Shown here in pieces: positions 7,816-14,200 of a stretch of DNA of 18,037 nt. The notes below the pieces were generated by a model that worked only from the letters and a program-made list of their open reading frames with translations, was not told the DNA's origin and did no database searches. A program made the position numbers and the translations under genes. The stretch's first letter is position 1. Every line of letters starts with the position of its first letter. Source of the stretch: CAYLMG01 sp964568365 (lineage in GTDB: Bacteria; Planctomycetota; Phycisphaerae; Sedimentisphaerales; Anaerobacaceae); contig CAZMQF010000037.1 of assembly GCA_964568365.1 (NCBI GenBank), positions 1 through 18,037 on the forward strand, read 5' to 3'.

Positions 7816-8365
7816 GATTGAGTGGGTCGGGCGGTCGCCCCTGCTGCTTCGATTTGCTTGCCGCTGCGTCTCGCGACGCAAGTCGCGGCAGCAGGCGAAG
7901 CAAAACGGCAGGGGAGGAAAGTCCGAGCAGGACAGGGCACGGTGGTGGCTAACAGCCACCCGGAGCGATCCGCGGGAAAGTGCCGCAGAAACTACACAGC
8001 CGATGGCCCTTTTTGGGTACAGGTGAAGGTGAAATGGTGCGGTAAGAGCGCACCGCGATGCCGGTGACGGCGTCGGCAGGGCAAACCCCACCGCCTGCAA
8101 GACCAAATATGCTGATCGGAGTCCTTTCGGATTCTGTTAACCGGCCCGGTTAATATCAGCGGGTAGGTTGCTTGTCGAGAAATCGGCAGAGCCGGCCGGT
8201 AACGGCCGGTCAAGTTAAATGGCCGCTGCCCCGCACTTATTTTGAAGACTAAGCAGAAAGTTGCGGTAGAAGTGTTGAGTAACATTTGGGAGGTTACGTT
8301 TATTTCGGCTTGCTTTTCAAAATAGGTGCGGGGATACAAAACTCGGCTTACAGACCCACTCAATC
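7816..8365 (+). ncRNA. rnpB: RNase P RNA (bacterial type A-like, enlarged)
   Basis: This is the catalytic RNA that matures the 5' ends of tRNAs. The conserved core GAGGAAAGTCCGAGC occurs at 7914-7928, a CACAGCCGATGGCC-type segment near 7994-8007, GGTGCGGTAAGAGCGCACCG near 8036-8055, and the 3' CGGCTTACAGACCCACT near 8344-8360. P1 is a perfect 13-bp helix pairing 7816-7828 with 8353-8365. At about 550 nt it is well above the usual 350-400 nt. Two expansions explain the excess. One is a long branched P3 arm: 7838-7844/7908-7914, 7853-7859/7898-7904, 7860-7864/7885-7889 and 7865-7870/7875-7880. The other is an insertion of about 105 nt closed by a 20-bp stem (8229-8248/8314-8333), placed between the P2 3' strand and the conserved 3' core, where P19 occurs in other bacteria. 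Exact ends are estimated from P1. Confidence 0.96.
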
Positions 8366-8378
8366 TTTTTGAAAAAAA

Positions 8379-8410
8379 CCGCCGGGCAACTGAGTTGTCG
8401 GCGGCTTTTT
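8379..8410. terminator. Bidirectional rho-independent terminator between rnpB and the lipoprotein gene
   Basis: CCGCCGGGCAAC (8379-8390) pairs with GTTGTCGGCGG (8394-8404) as an 11-bp stem with one bulged G, one G-U pair and a TGA loop. It is followed by TTTTT (8406-8410) on the plus strand. On the opposite strand the same stem is followed by a run of seven T (complement of 8372-8378). It can therefore end both rnpB and the minus-strand lipoprotein/ilv transcript that converge here. Confidence 0.85.
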
Positions 8411-8438
8411 ATTCAACGAGGCTGTAATCAAAGACTAT

Positions 8439-9254
8439 TTACCAGACGTCTGCCTCGACTTCTTCTATATCTTTCTCGAAATCGATTTTCCATTTTTTAA
8501 CGTAAGAGCCTAATTTGATTTTGACGGTGATGATATCGTATTCGACTCCCATCTGTATTACACCTTCGTCGAGACTGAGGTGGCTGAATTTGACGCCTGA
8601 GACCGTGTTTATTTTTACGATATCGGCGGGTGAGCTTTGTAATTTGGTGATGGCGCCTGTGAGTGCCTGATTGGCCATTCCGCCGCAGACCTGAATGATA
8701 TGGTTGTCTTCGCTGACCTGGGCTAAATCTTTTTGTGTGTTTTCCTGGACCTTTTTTAATATTTCAAGAAGTCTCGTACTCGGGTTACTGTAAGGCTTGC
8801 TAAGCATCTGTTTATCGATGACCATAGAACATTCGAAGAATGCGTTTGCTCTCGGCTCTGCGAAGAGTGTTTTTGGCTTTTCATCTTCAATGAACAGGTA
8901 TTTGCGTTGAGCCATCGTCTCGTTTTCATCGAAGGCTGCCATTTTCAGCCATTTTTTGTAGTCTTTTTTCTTCTGTCCTGTAACTGCGATTACGGTTTTG
9001 CTCTGGCTGAGCAGTTCATATTCAGGCATATACATCTCGTCAAGGACGTCGGCGGAGTTACTAAGCCGCAGGCCCACGCCATAGTATCCGCTGATGATGT
9101 CCGCATTAGTCGGGGCAGTATCTTTTTTTACAAAGTAGATGAGGTCGGCAGGGTTACCGCAGCCGACAAGGTTCAGAGCTATCAGGGTGAAGGCCAGGGC
9201 AAGGAGATGTTTTTTAATAAGCCTGGTTTTTTGTTTAGTGATTTTGTTTTGCAT
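8439..9254 (-). CDS. Putative lipoprotein of unknown function, last gene of the ilv cluster
   Basis: This is a 271-residue protein with a lipoprotein export signal: a basic N-terminus (KITKQKTRLIKK), a hydrophobic stretch (about residues 16-30) and a lipobox LVGC with Cys32 as the predicted lipidated residue. After cleavage it starts CGNPADLIYFVKK. The rest is a mixed alpha/beta sequence of ordinary composition with one further Cys pair region (Cys143 and Cys194 by count, approximate). I do not recognise a family. ATG at 9254-9252 is 17 bp after the ilvC stop codon on the same strand, so it is probably read through from ilvC, and the transcript ends at the hairpin at 8379-8404. The ribosome binding site is weak (AGAGCGGAAT). 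A role in amino acid metabolism would be guilt by association only. Confidence 0.75.
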   Translation of the reverse strand: MQNKITKQKTRLIKKHLLALAFTLIALNLVGCGNPADLIYFVKKDTAPTNADIISGYYGVGLRLSNSADVLDEMYMPEYELLSQSKTVIAVTGQKKKDYKKWLKMAAFDENETMAQRKYLFIEDEKPKTLFAEPRANAFFECSMVIDKQMLSKPYSNPSTRLLEILKKVQENTQKDLAQVSEDNHIIQVCGGMANQALTGAITKLQSSPADIVKINTVSGVKFSHLSLDEGVIQMGVEYDIITVKIKLGSYVKKWKIDFEKDIEEVEADVW

Positions 9255-9271
9255 TATTCCGCTCTCTAACT

Positions 9272-10276
9272 TTAGATTTCCTTTGAATCAATCCAATTCA
9301 TCATATTACGCAATTTTCTACCGACCGTTTCGAGCAGGCAGTCGTGGTCTTTTTTGTAGAGCTGGTTAAATTTTTTCAGGCCGCTTTTGTATTCGGCTAC
9401 CCATTCTTTTGCGAAACTGCCTGATGTTATTTCAGAGAGAATCTTTTTCATTTCGGCTCTTGTTCGCTCATCGATTATTCTCGGGCCTCTTGTCAGGTCT
9501 CCGTATTCAGCGGTGTTTGATACGCTGTATCTCATATAGCTCATACCGCCCTGATACATAAGGTCGACTATCAGCTTCACCTCGTGCATGCACTCGAAGT
9601 ATGCCAGTTCAGGCTGGTATCCGGCCTCTACGAGGGTTTCAAAACCAGCTTTTATAAGCGAAGTAAGCCCGCCGCAAAGGACGCACTGCTCGCCGAACAG
9701 GTCGGTTTCAGTTTCTTCTTTGAAGGTTGTTTTTATGATTCCTGCCCGTGCTCCGCCGATACCGTTTCCCCAGGCGAGGGCGGTTTTTAGTGCGTCTTTT
9801 GTTGTGTCCTGATGAATAGCCACGAGGCAGGGTACACCGCCGCCCTTTTCGAACTCGCTTCGAACCAGATGTCCCGGGCCTTTTGGTGCAATCATCACTA
9901 CATTAACATCGGCAGGCGGGACGATATACTTGAAATGAATATTGAAGCCGTGGCAGAAGCCGAGGGTCTGGCCTGCTTTTAGATTCGGGGCGATATGCTT
10001 TGCATAGACATCGGCCTGTATCTCGTCCGGGATGGTAACTACAATAAGTGATGCGCCTTCCATAGTGGTTTTGATATCGCCGGGCTGAAAGCCGTGCTTA
10101 ATAGCAAGTTTGTAATTGTCGGTGTCTTTCAGTTCGGCGACGGCAACTTTAATACCGTTGTCCCGCAGGTTCAGGCTGTGTGCGTGTCCCTGGCTGCCGT
10201 AACCGATGACTGCTACTTTTTTGTTCTTTAGTGCGTCGAGAGGAGCGTCTTTTTCGTAATAAATTGTCAGTGCCAT
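9272..10276 (-). CDS. ilvC: Ketol-acid reductoisomerase, class I (possibly NADH-preferring)
   Basis: IlvC converts 2-acetolactate or 2-aceto-2-hydroxybutyrate to the dihydroxyacid in valine, leucine and isoleucine synthesis, by a Mg-dependent alkyl shift followed by reduction. The 334-residue length is that of the short class I enzyme. The Rossmann motif GYGSQGHAHSLNLRD lies at 25-39, the catalytic CHGF motif near 107-110, and the metal-binding DLFGEQ and FECMHEVKLIVDLMY motifs follow in the knotted helical domain. YSVSNTAEYG is also present. The loop after strand beta-2 reads AELKDTDNYKLA (47-58); the Arg/Ser residues that bind the NADPH 2'-phosphate in most class I enzymes are replaced by Glu/Asp/Thr/Asn. 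ATG 10276 is preceded by AAGGAG with 10-nt spacing. A 151-bp gap with its own promoter separates it from ilvN. Confidence 0.97.
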   Translation of the reverse strand: MALTIYYEKDAPLDALKNKKVAVIGYGSQGHAHSLNLRDNGIKVAVAELKDTDNYKLAIKHGFQPGDIKTTMEGASLIVVTIPDEIQADVYAKHIAPNLKAGQTLGFCHGFNIHFKYIVPPADVNVVMIAPKGPGHLVRSEFEKGGGVPCLVAIHQDTTKDALKTALAWGNGIGGARAGIIKTTFKEETETDLFGEQCVLCGGLTSLIKAGFETLVEAGYQPELAYFECMHEVKLIVDLMYQGGMSYMRYSVSNTAEYGDLTRGPRIIDERTRAEMKKILSEITSGSFAKEWVAEYKSGLKKFNQLYKKDHDCLLETVGRKLRNMMNWIDSKEI

Positions 10277-10342
10277 AGTTCAAAATCTCCTTTATTTTAA
10301 GTATTGAACCGTCATACTGCTCTCTTACAGCAGATACTCAAT

Positions 10343-10377
10343 CGTTATTATTATATTTGGGATGTCTTGTTAAGCAA
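10343..10377 (-). promoter_or_regulatory. Possible internal promoter for ilvC
   Basis: On the minus strand TTGCTT (10377-10372) and TATAAT (10355-10350) are 16 bp apart, with a predicted start near 10343. This leaves a leader of about 67 nt containing a small hairpin (CTGCT/AGCAG within ATTGA/TCAAT flanks, about 10301-10341). The gap of 151 bp between ilvN and ilvC is long for purely coupled translation, which fits a separate input for ilvC. No experimental support. Confidence 0.45.
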
Positions 10378-10427
10378 GAAATTTACAAATGTTGTCCGAG
10401 TTTGTACCGGCATCGGTGTTGGAACGC

Positions 10428-10916
10428 TTAGGATTCTCTTTTTTCCTGTCTGGGCATAGCGATGGTTCCTGTTCTGGCGACGCTTTTAATGCCGTACGGT
10501 CTGCAGACATCGATGAAGGCCTCGATTTTCTCTTCGGGCCCGCTTATTTCTATCATAAGGAATTTCTGGCCGATATCGACTACTTTTCCTCTGAACATCT
10601 CTATCAGGGAGAGGATTTCAGGCCTTTTTGCTGGCGGCGCTGAAATGGCTATCAGCATCAGGTCACGGGCAACAAGAGGCTGACCGACGAAGTCCTGGAC
10701 CTTTACGACGGGAACGACTTTTTCAAGCTGCTTTCTTACCTGCTCTACGACTCTGTCGTCGCCCACAACAACGATTGTCATACGTGAAAGGCCGGGCTCT
10801 TCTGTTCTTCCGACGACGAGCGAATCTATGTTAAAAGCCCTTGCGGCAAACATACCGGCGACGTGAGCAAGGACGCCGGGCTTATTTTCGACCAGTGCGC
10901 TTATTATGTGTTTCAT
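10428..10916 (-). CDS. ilvN: Acetolactate synthase small (regulatory) subunit
   Basis: This is the regulatory subunit that binds the IlvB catalytic subunit, stimulates it and gives feedback inhibition by branched-chain amino acids, usually valine. The 162-residue protein has an N-terminal ACT domain (about 2-75) with LVENKPGVLAHVAGMFAARAFNIDSL containing the classic ENKPGVL signature and the NIDSL segment. A C-terminal ALS_ss_C domain (about 80-155) follows, with RDLMLIAI and FRGKVVDIG. Length and layout match the IlvH/IlvN family. ATG 10916 follows AGGAA about 6 nt upstream and lies 47 bp after the ilvB stop on the same strand, so the two subunits are very likely co-expressed. IlvH would be an equivalent name. 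Confidence 0.95.
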   Translation of the reverse strand: MKHIISALVENKPGVLAHVAGMFAARAFNIDSLVVGRTEEPGLSRMTIVVVGDDRVVEQVRKQLEKVVPVVKVQDFVGQPLVARDLMLIAISAPPAKRPEILSLIEMFRGKVVDIGQKFLMIEISGPEEKIEAFIDVCRPYGIKSVARTGTIAMPRQEKRES

Positions 10917-10963
10917 AATTATTTCCTGCTATTGATATTTTTCAGCATTTACAGATTTATTTT

Positions 10964-12697
10964 TCAGACCAGTCTTTCGAGTATCTGCAGGCCGTCCATT
11001 TCGCTGAGGCTTTTACCGGCGGGCACCATCGGCCAGACGTTTTCTTCGCCTTCGACCCTGAAGTCAACTACACAGGGCTTGTTTTTTACACTGAGCATTT
11101 TCTTTACGGCCTTTGGGACATCGGTTTTTTTATCGACTGTTATTCCCTCTGCACCAAATGCCTTTGCGACGGTTGCGTAGTCGGGATTGGCAAGTCGGCT
11201 GCAGGAATAGCGTCTGTTGTAGAAAAGCTGCTGCCACTGCCTGACCATGCCCATATATCCGTTGTTTATAATACAGACTTTTATGGGCAGCTTGTGCTCG
11301 ACGGCTGTTGCGAGTTCTGTCATCGTCATATTAAAGCTGTGGTCGCCGTCTATGTCGATAACTGTCTGGTCAGGTTTGGCGACCTGAGCGCCGATAGCGG
11401 CTGGCAGGCCGTAGCCCATAGTTCCCAGGCCGCCGGAGCTTATAAACTGTCTCGGCCGGCTGAACTTGTAAAATTGGGCTGCCCACATCTGGTTCTGTCC
11501 GACTCCGGTTGTAATGATGGCAGTGCCTTTAGTCTGATTATAAATCTCTTCAATGACGTATTGCGGTTTAATCTTCGTAGAGTTGTTGTCGTAACGAAGC
11601 GGGTATTTGTTCTTCCATTCTGCGATTTTTTTAAGCCACTCTTTTCTCGGCCGGTGTTCAATTTTCTCTATCAGCTCTTTAAGGATGAATTTTGCATCGC
11701 CGACAACGGGGATATCCACGTGAACGTTTTTCGAGATGCTCGCTGGGTCAACGTCTATATGAATGATTTTAGCGTTCGGTGCGAATGTTTTTACATTGCC
11801 GGTAACTCTGTCATCGAAGCGGGCGCCGATTGCAATCAGCAGGTCGCATTCCTGGACGGCGTAGTTGGCGTATGCTGTGCCGTGCATTCCGAGCATATCC
11901 AGTGATTCCGGTTTTTTCTGGTCGTAGCTTCCCAGCCCCATAAGCGTCATCGTTACGGGCAGATTTGCTTTTTGGGCCAATTGCCTCAGCTCATCGGATG
12001 CGTTTGCGCTGATGACACCGCCGCCGACGTAGAGGACAGGTTTTTGTGATTCGTTTACAGCCTTTGCAGCGGCGGTTATCTGTCCGATGTGGCCTTTAGT
12101 TCTTACCTTGTATCCGGGCAGCTTGAGTTTTTCACCGTCGTCGGGTTTGTACTCTGTGAGCTCGACGTCGACGGGAATATCGATTAGTACCGGTCCTGGC
12201 CGGCCGGTCGATGCTATATAAAATGCTTCTCTTATTGTTCTTGCCAGGTCTTTGATGTCTTTGACGATGCAGTTGTATTTTGTAACCGGCCTGGTAATAC
12301 CCGTAGTGTCAGCCTCCTGGAAGGCGTCGTTGCCTATGAGGTTGGTTCGAACCTGTCCTGTGAGCGCAACAATTGGAATCGAGTCCATCATTGCGGTGGC
12401 CAGGCCGGTGACAAGGTTGCAGGCGCCGGGACCGCTGGTGGTGACGACGACGCCGACTCTGCCGCTGGCGCGAGCATAGCCGTCGGCCATATGACAGCCG
12501 CCCTGTTCGTGACGAGGTATGATGACTTTTATGGGGGCGTCATAGAGTTTGTCAAACAACGGCAGGACCACGCCGCCGAGATAGCCGAACATTTTGTCAA
12601 CGCCCATCTCAACGAGGGTGTCGACAATAATCTGTGAGCCTGGTTTGAGTGAGGGTTTTACGGTTGAGTCAGCCGGTTTGCGAGATTTGCCACTCAT
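10964..12697 (-). CDS. ilvB: Acetolactate synthase large (catalytic) subunit
   Basis: This TPP- and FAD-dependent enzyme condenses two pyruvates to acetolactate, or pyruvate with 2-oxobutyrate to acetohydroxybutyrate, the first common step of branched-chain amino acid synthesis. Starting at ATG 12697 the product has 577 residues. The catalytic Glu64 lies in IPRHEQGGCHMADGYAR, followed by TSGPGACNLVTGLA. The TPP/Mg motif runs from Asp452 (GDHSFN) to Asn479 (INNGYMGMVRQWQ). The frame remains open 11 codons further upstream to a TTG (12730). The ATG is preferred because AGGAAAGG (12715-12708) lies 10 nt before it and the extra residues (LTFIRKGAKKM) are not family-like. Downstream are ilvN and ilvC. 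The RQWQ motif and the paired small subunit argue for the biosynthetic rather than a catabolic acetolactate synthase. Confidence 0.96.
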   Translation of the reverse strand: MSGKSRKPADSTVKPSLKPGSQIIVDTLVEMGVDKMFGYLGGVVLPLFDKLYDAPIKVIIPRHEQGGCHMADGYARASGRVGVVVTTSGPGACNLVTGLATAMMDSIPIVALTGQVRTNLIGNDAFQEADTTGITRPVTKYNCIVKDIKDLARTIREAFYIASTGRPGPVLIDIPVDVELTEYKPDDGEKLKLPGYKVRTKGHIGQITAAAKAVNESQKPVLYVGGGVISANASDELRQLAQKANLPVTMTLMGLGSYDQKKPESLDMLGMHGTAYANYAVQECDLLIAIGARFDDRVTGNVKTFAPNAKIIHIDVDPASISKNVHVDIPVVGDAKFILKELIEKIEHRPRKEWLKKIAEWKNKYPLRYDNNSTKIKPQYVIEEIYNQTKGTAIITTGVGQNQMWAAQFYKFSRPRQFISSGGLGTMGYGLPAAIGAQVAKPDQTVIDIDGDHSFNMTMTELATAVEHKLPIKVCIINNGYMGMVRQWQQLFYNRRYSCSRLANPDYATVAKAFGAEGITVDKKTDVPKAVKKMLSVKNKPCVVDFRVEGEENVWPMVPAGKSLSEMDGLQILERLV

Positions 12698-12773
12698 CTT
12701 TTTTGCACCTTTCCTGATAAACGTTAACAATTATTCCGGTTAACCCCGCAAGGCCGAATTTCCCGCGGGGCAA

Positions 12774-12802
12774 ATTATAGCTTAGCCGGGTAGTTTCGTA
12801 AA
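12774..12802 (-). promoter_or_regulatory. Proximal promoter candidate for ilvB (P2)
   Basis: On the minus strand TTTACG (12802-12797) and a perfect TATAAT (12779-12774) are separated by 17 bp, giving a start near 12767 and a leader of about 70 nt. The -35 matches consensus at 4 of 6 positions. The same bases are also arms of the leader hairpins (12796-12803 and 12775-12781), so promoter and RNA-structure readings compete or coexist. Confidence 0.5.
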
Positions 12803-12930
12803 GCCAATTGCTTTTGCCACCGAAGCAGCCGGTCTTTACGAGATATAAACCCTGCTATAACCCCAAAACCATCCCATCCGGGATGTCTCAGGTTTGCATC
12901 CGTGTGTTTACACACGTCAGCTTTGACTAT
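12775..12930 (-). promoter_or_regulatory. Structured ilvB leader region (candidate cis-regulatory RNA, class unknown)
   Basis: If transcribed from the distal promoter, the leader can fold into three elements, read 5' to 3' on the minus strand. The first is a hairpin CGTGTG/CACACG with TAAA loop (about 12901-12916). The second is CATCCC-GGAT-GGGATG (about 12868-12883). The third is a nested long domain: 12860-12854 with 12781-12775 (7 bp), 12852-12849 with 12791-12788 (4 bp), 12841-12834 with 12803-12796 (8 bp) and 12827-12823 with 12813-12809 (5 bp). Downstream, CCCCGC/GCGGGG (12770-12765/12750-12745) forms a further stem without a T tract. No T-box motif or known riboswitch core was recognised. 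A reading frame from a TTG at 12957 to a stop at 12775-12777 crosses the whole domain; it is not called as a gene. Confidence 0.45.
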
Positions 12931-12957
12931 TAAACGATATCGGTGGCATTTTGTCAA
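12929..12957 (-). promoter_or_regulatory. Distal promoter candidate for the ilv operon (P1)
   Basis: On the minus strand a perfect TTGACA (12957-12952) and TTTAAT (12934-12929) are separated by exactly 17 bp, one of the best sigma70-type matches in the window. Transcription would start near 12922 and give a leader of about 225 nt before ilvB, which contains the hairpins described separately. Confidence 0.6.
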
Positions 12958-13025
12958 TAGTTTATTTTTATAAGGTTATTTTTTCGGTTATTTGTGTTTT
13001 TGGCCAGGGCGAAGGTTTTTTGCAG

Positions 13026-13054
13026 TTGCATTTAAGGCAGGAAATTATTAAAAT
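13026..13054 (+). promoter_or_regulatory. Promoter candidate for the protease gene
   Basis: TTGCAT (13026-13031) and TAAAAT (13049-13054) are 17 bp apart on the plus strand. This places the start near 13061, with a leader of about 62 nt ending in the ribosome binding site AGGAG (8 nt before ATG 13123). It is back-to-back with the ilv promoters. Confidence 0.5.
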
Positions 13055-13122
13055 AATGGACGTACAGCAAAGGTGCAGACACCTGTTGAGTTGTTTGCTA
13101 ACACAATTCAGGAGAGTGAGTT

Positions 13123-14118
13123 ATGAAATCTGGCTATGTCAAGAGATTGTCTTTGTTTTTTCTTTTTTGTGTTTTTTTGTTTTCGTCTGCGTCAGCGACG
13201 TTTGCCGATAAGGTGGTGCTGAAGAAAGGTCAGTTGCTGACCGGTGATATTCTGGCCGAAAAGCAGTCAGAGTTGATAATGGACGTGGGTGTTGAAATTC
13301 TGGTTATTCCCAAGGACAAAATCCTTGAGTACGAATACACTGATACGTATCTGCTGGAGGAGGAGCCAAACAAAGCAGATGCTAACGGGCAGAAGTATGC
13401 AGAGCAGCTTTATACCGTCACCAGCAGGCAGAAAACTTCTATTGAAAAGTGCGCTGAGATGGTTTCCGAGGCGGTTGTAAAGGTTTCGACGCCTGCAGGT
13501 CTTGGCTCTGGTTTTTTTATCAATAATGATGGTTATCTGATAACTAATTATCATGTCATAGAAAAAGAGACGAGGATTGAGGTTACTGTGTTTGTCAAGG
13601 CAAAGGACGGCTTTGAGAAGAAGAAATTCAAGAAGGTTAAGATTGAGGCCATTAATTCTTTTGTGGACCTGGCATTGTTGAAGGTGGAAGACCTCGAAGG
13701 ATTGAAGCTGACTTACGTACCGTTTGGTGACAGCGAGAAGATTAAGGTTGGAGAGGAGGTTTTTGCTGTCGGCAATCCGCTTGGTCTGGAGCGGACAGTG
13801 ACTAATGGCGTGATAAGCACGAAGAACAGGCCCTTTGAAGGTCTTTTGTATATTCAGACCAATGCTGATATCAACCCGGGCAACTCGGGCGGGCCATTGT
13901 TCAATCTGGCCGGCGAGGTTGTCGGCGTGACAAATATGGGTTATATTTTTCTCGGCGGGCTGGGCTTTGCAATTCCTATTAATTACGTAAAACACTTTAT
14001 AGACAACCGGGAGGCCTTTGCATACGATAAGGACAGCCCGAATACCGGATACAGGTATCTTCAGCCGGACAGGAGGCGAAACAAAGAAAAGCCCAAGTTT
14101 CTAAAAGGCGACAAATAA
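13123..14118 (+). CDS. Exported trypsin-like (HtrA/DegP-type) serine protease without PDZ domain
   Basis: This is a 331-residue protein with a Sec-type signal peptide: basic MKSGYVKRL, a Phe/Leu-rich core, and predicted cleavage after SASATFA near residue 28. Residues about 29-72 form a small beta-rich module (VVLKKGQLLTGDILAEK...ILVIPKDKILEYEY) that resembles the 'lysine-x-G-x-x-x-x-G-x-I' strands seen in many exported planctomycete proteins. The protease domain (about 113-293) carries the catalytic triad: His144 in TNYHV, Asp182 in VDLALLKV and Ser255 in NPGNSGGP. FAVGNPLG precedes the active site as in DegP relatives. No PDZ domain follows; the chain ends in a Lys/Arg-rich tail of about 35 residues. 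It likely acts in the periplasm or cell envelope on misfolded or specific proteins. The downstream exported protein is in the same orientation. Confidence 0.88.
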   Translation: MKSGYVKRLSLFFLFCVFLFSSASATFADKVVLKKGQLLTGDILAEKQSELIMDVGVEILVIPKDKILEYEYTDTYLLEEEPNKADANGQKYAEQLYTVTSRQKTSIEKCAEMVSEAVVKVSTPAGLGSGFFINNDGYLITNYHVIEKETRIEVTVFVKAKDGFEKKKFKKVKIEAINSFVDLALLKVEDLEGLKLTYVPFGDSEKIKVGEEVFAVGNPLGLERTVTNGVISTKNRPFEGLLYIQTNADINPGNSGGPLFNLAGEVVGVTNMGYIFLGGLGFAIPINYVKHFIDNREAFAYDKDSPNTGYRYLQPDRRRNKEKPKFLKGDK

Positions 14119-14200
14119 TAAGCCGATAAGATGATTGCGGCGAACAGTGATAAAGGTTGCACATCTTTATTTTTTGTGTTTGGTAAAAGGTTGTGGAAAA

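Noticed and set aside
7795..8363. Several open frames of 70-123 codons on both strands around 7795-8363
   Set aside because: They overlap the RNase P RNA, whose conserved core and perfect P1 pairing explain the sequence.
11294..11905. 203-codon plus-strand open frame
   Set aside because: It is antisense to ilvB, which is certain from its TPP motif and full length.
12741..12775. T-box or attenuator terminator before ilvB (CCCCGC/GCGGGG stem)
   Set aside because: No T-box consensus and no T tract after the stem, so it cannot be a standard rho-independent attenuator.
12866..12885. Short leader peptide MVLGL from ATG on the minus strand in the ilvB leader
   Set aside because: Contains Val and Leu codons but is only five codons long and has no properly spaced ribosome binding site; the match to an attenuation peptide is likely chance.
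13267..13995. 242-codon minus-strand open frame
   Set aside because: It is antisense to the protease gene, whose signal peptide and catalytic triad prove the plus-strand frame; the antisense translation has no family features.
14135..14200. Upstream TTG start for the large exported protein
   Set aside because: It would add 22 residues in front of a complete signal peptide; ATG 14201 with a nearby purine-rich ribosome binding site gives normal export architecture.
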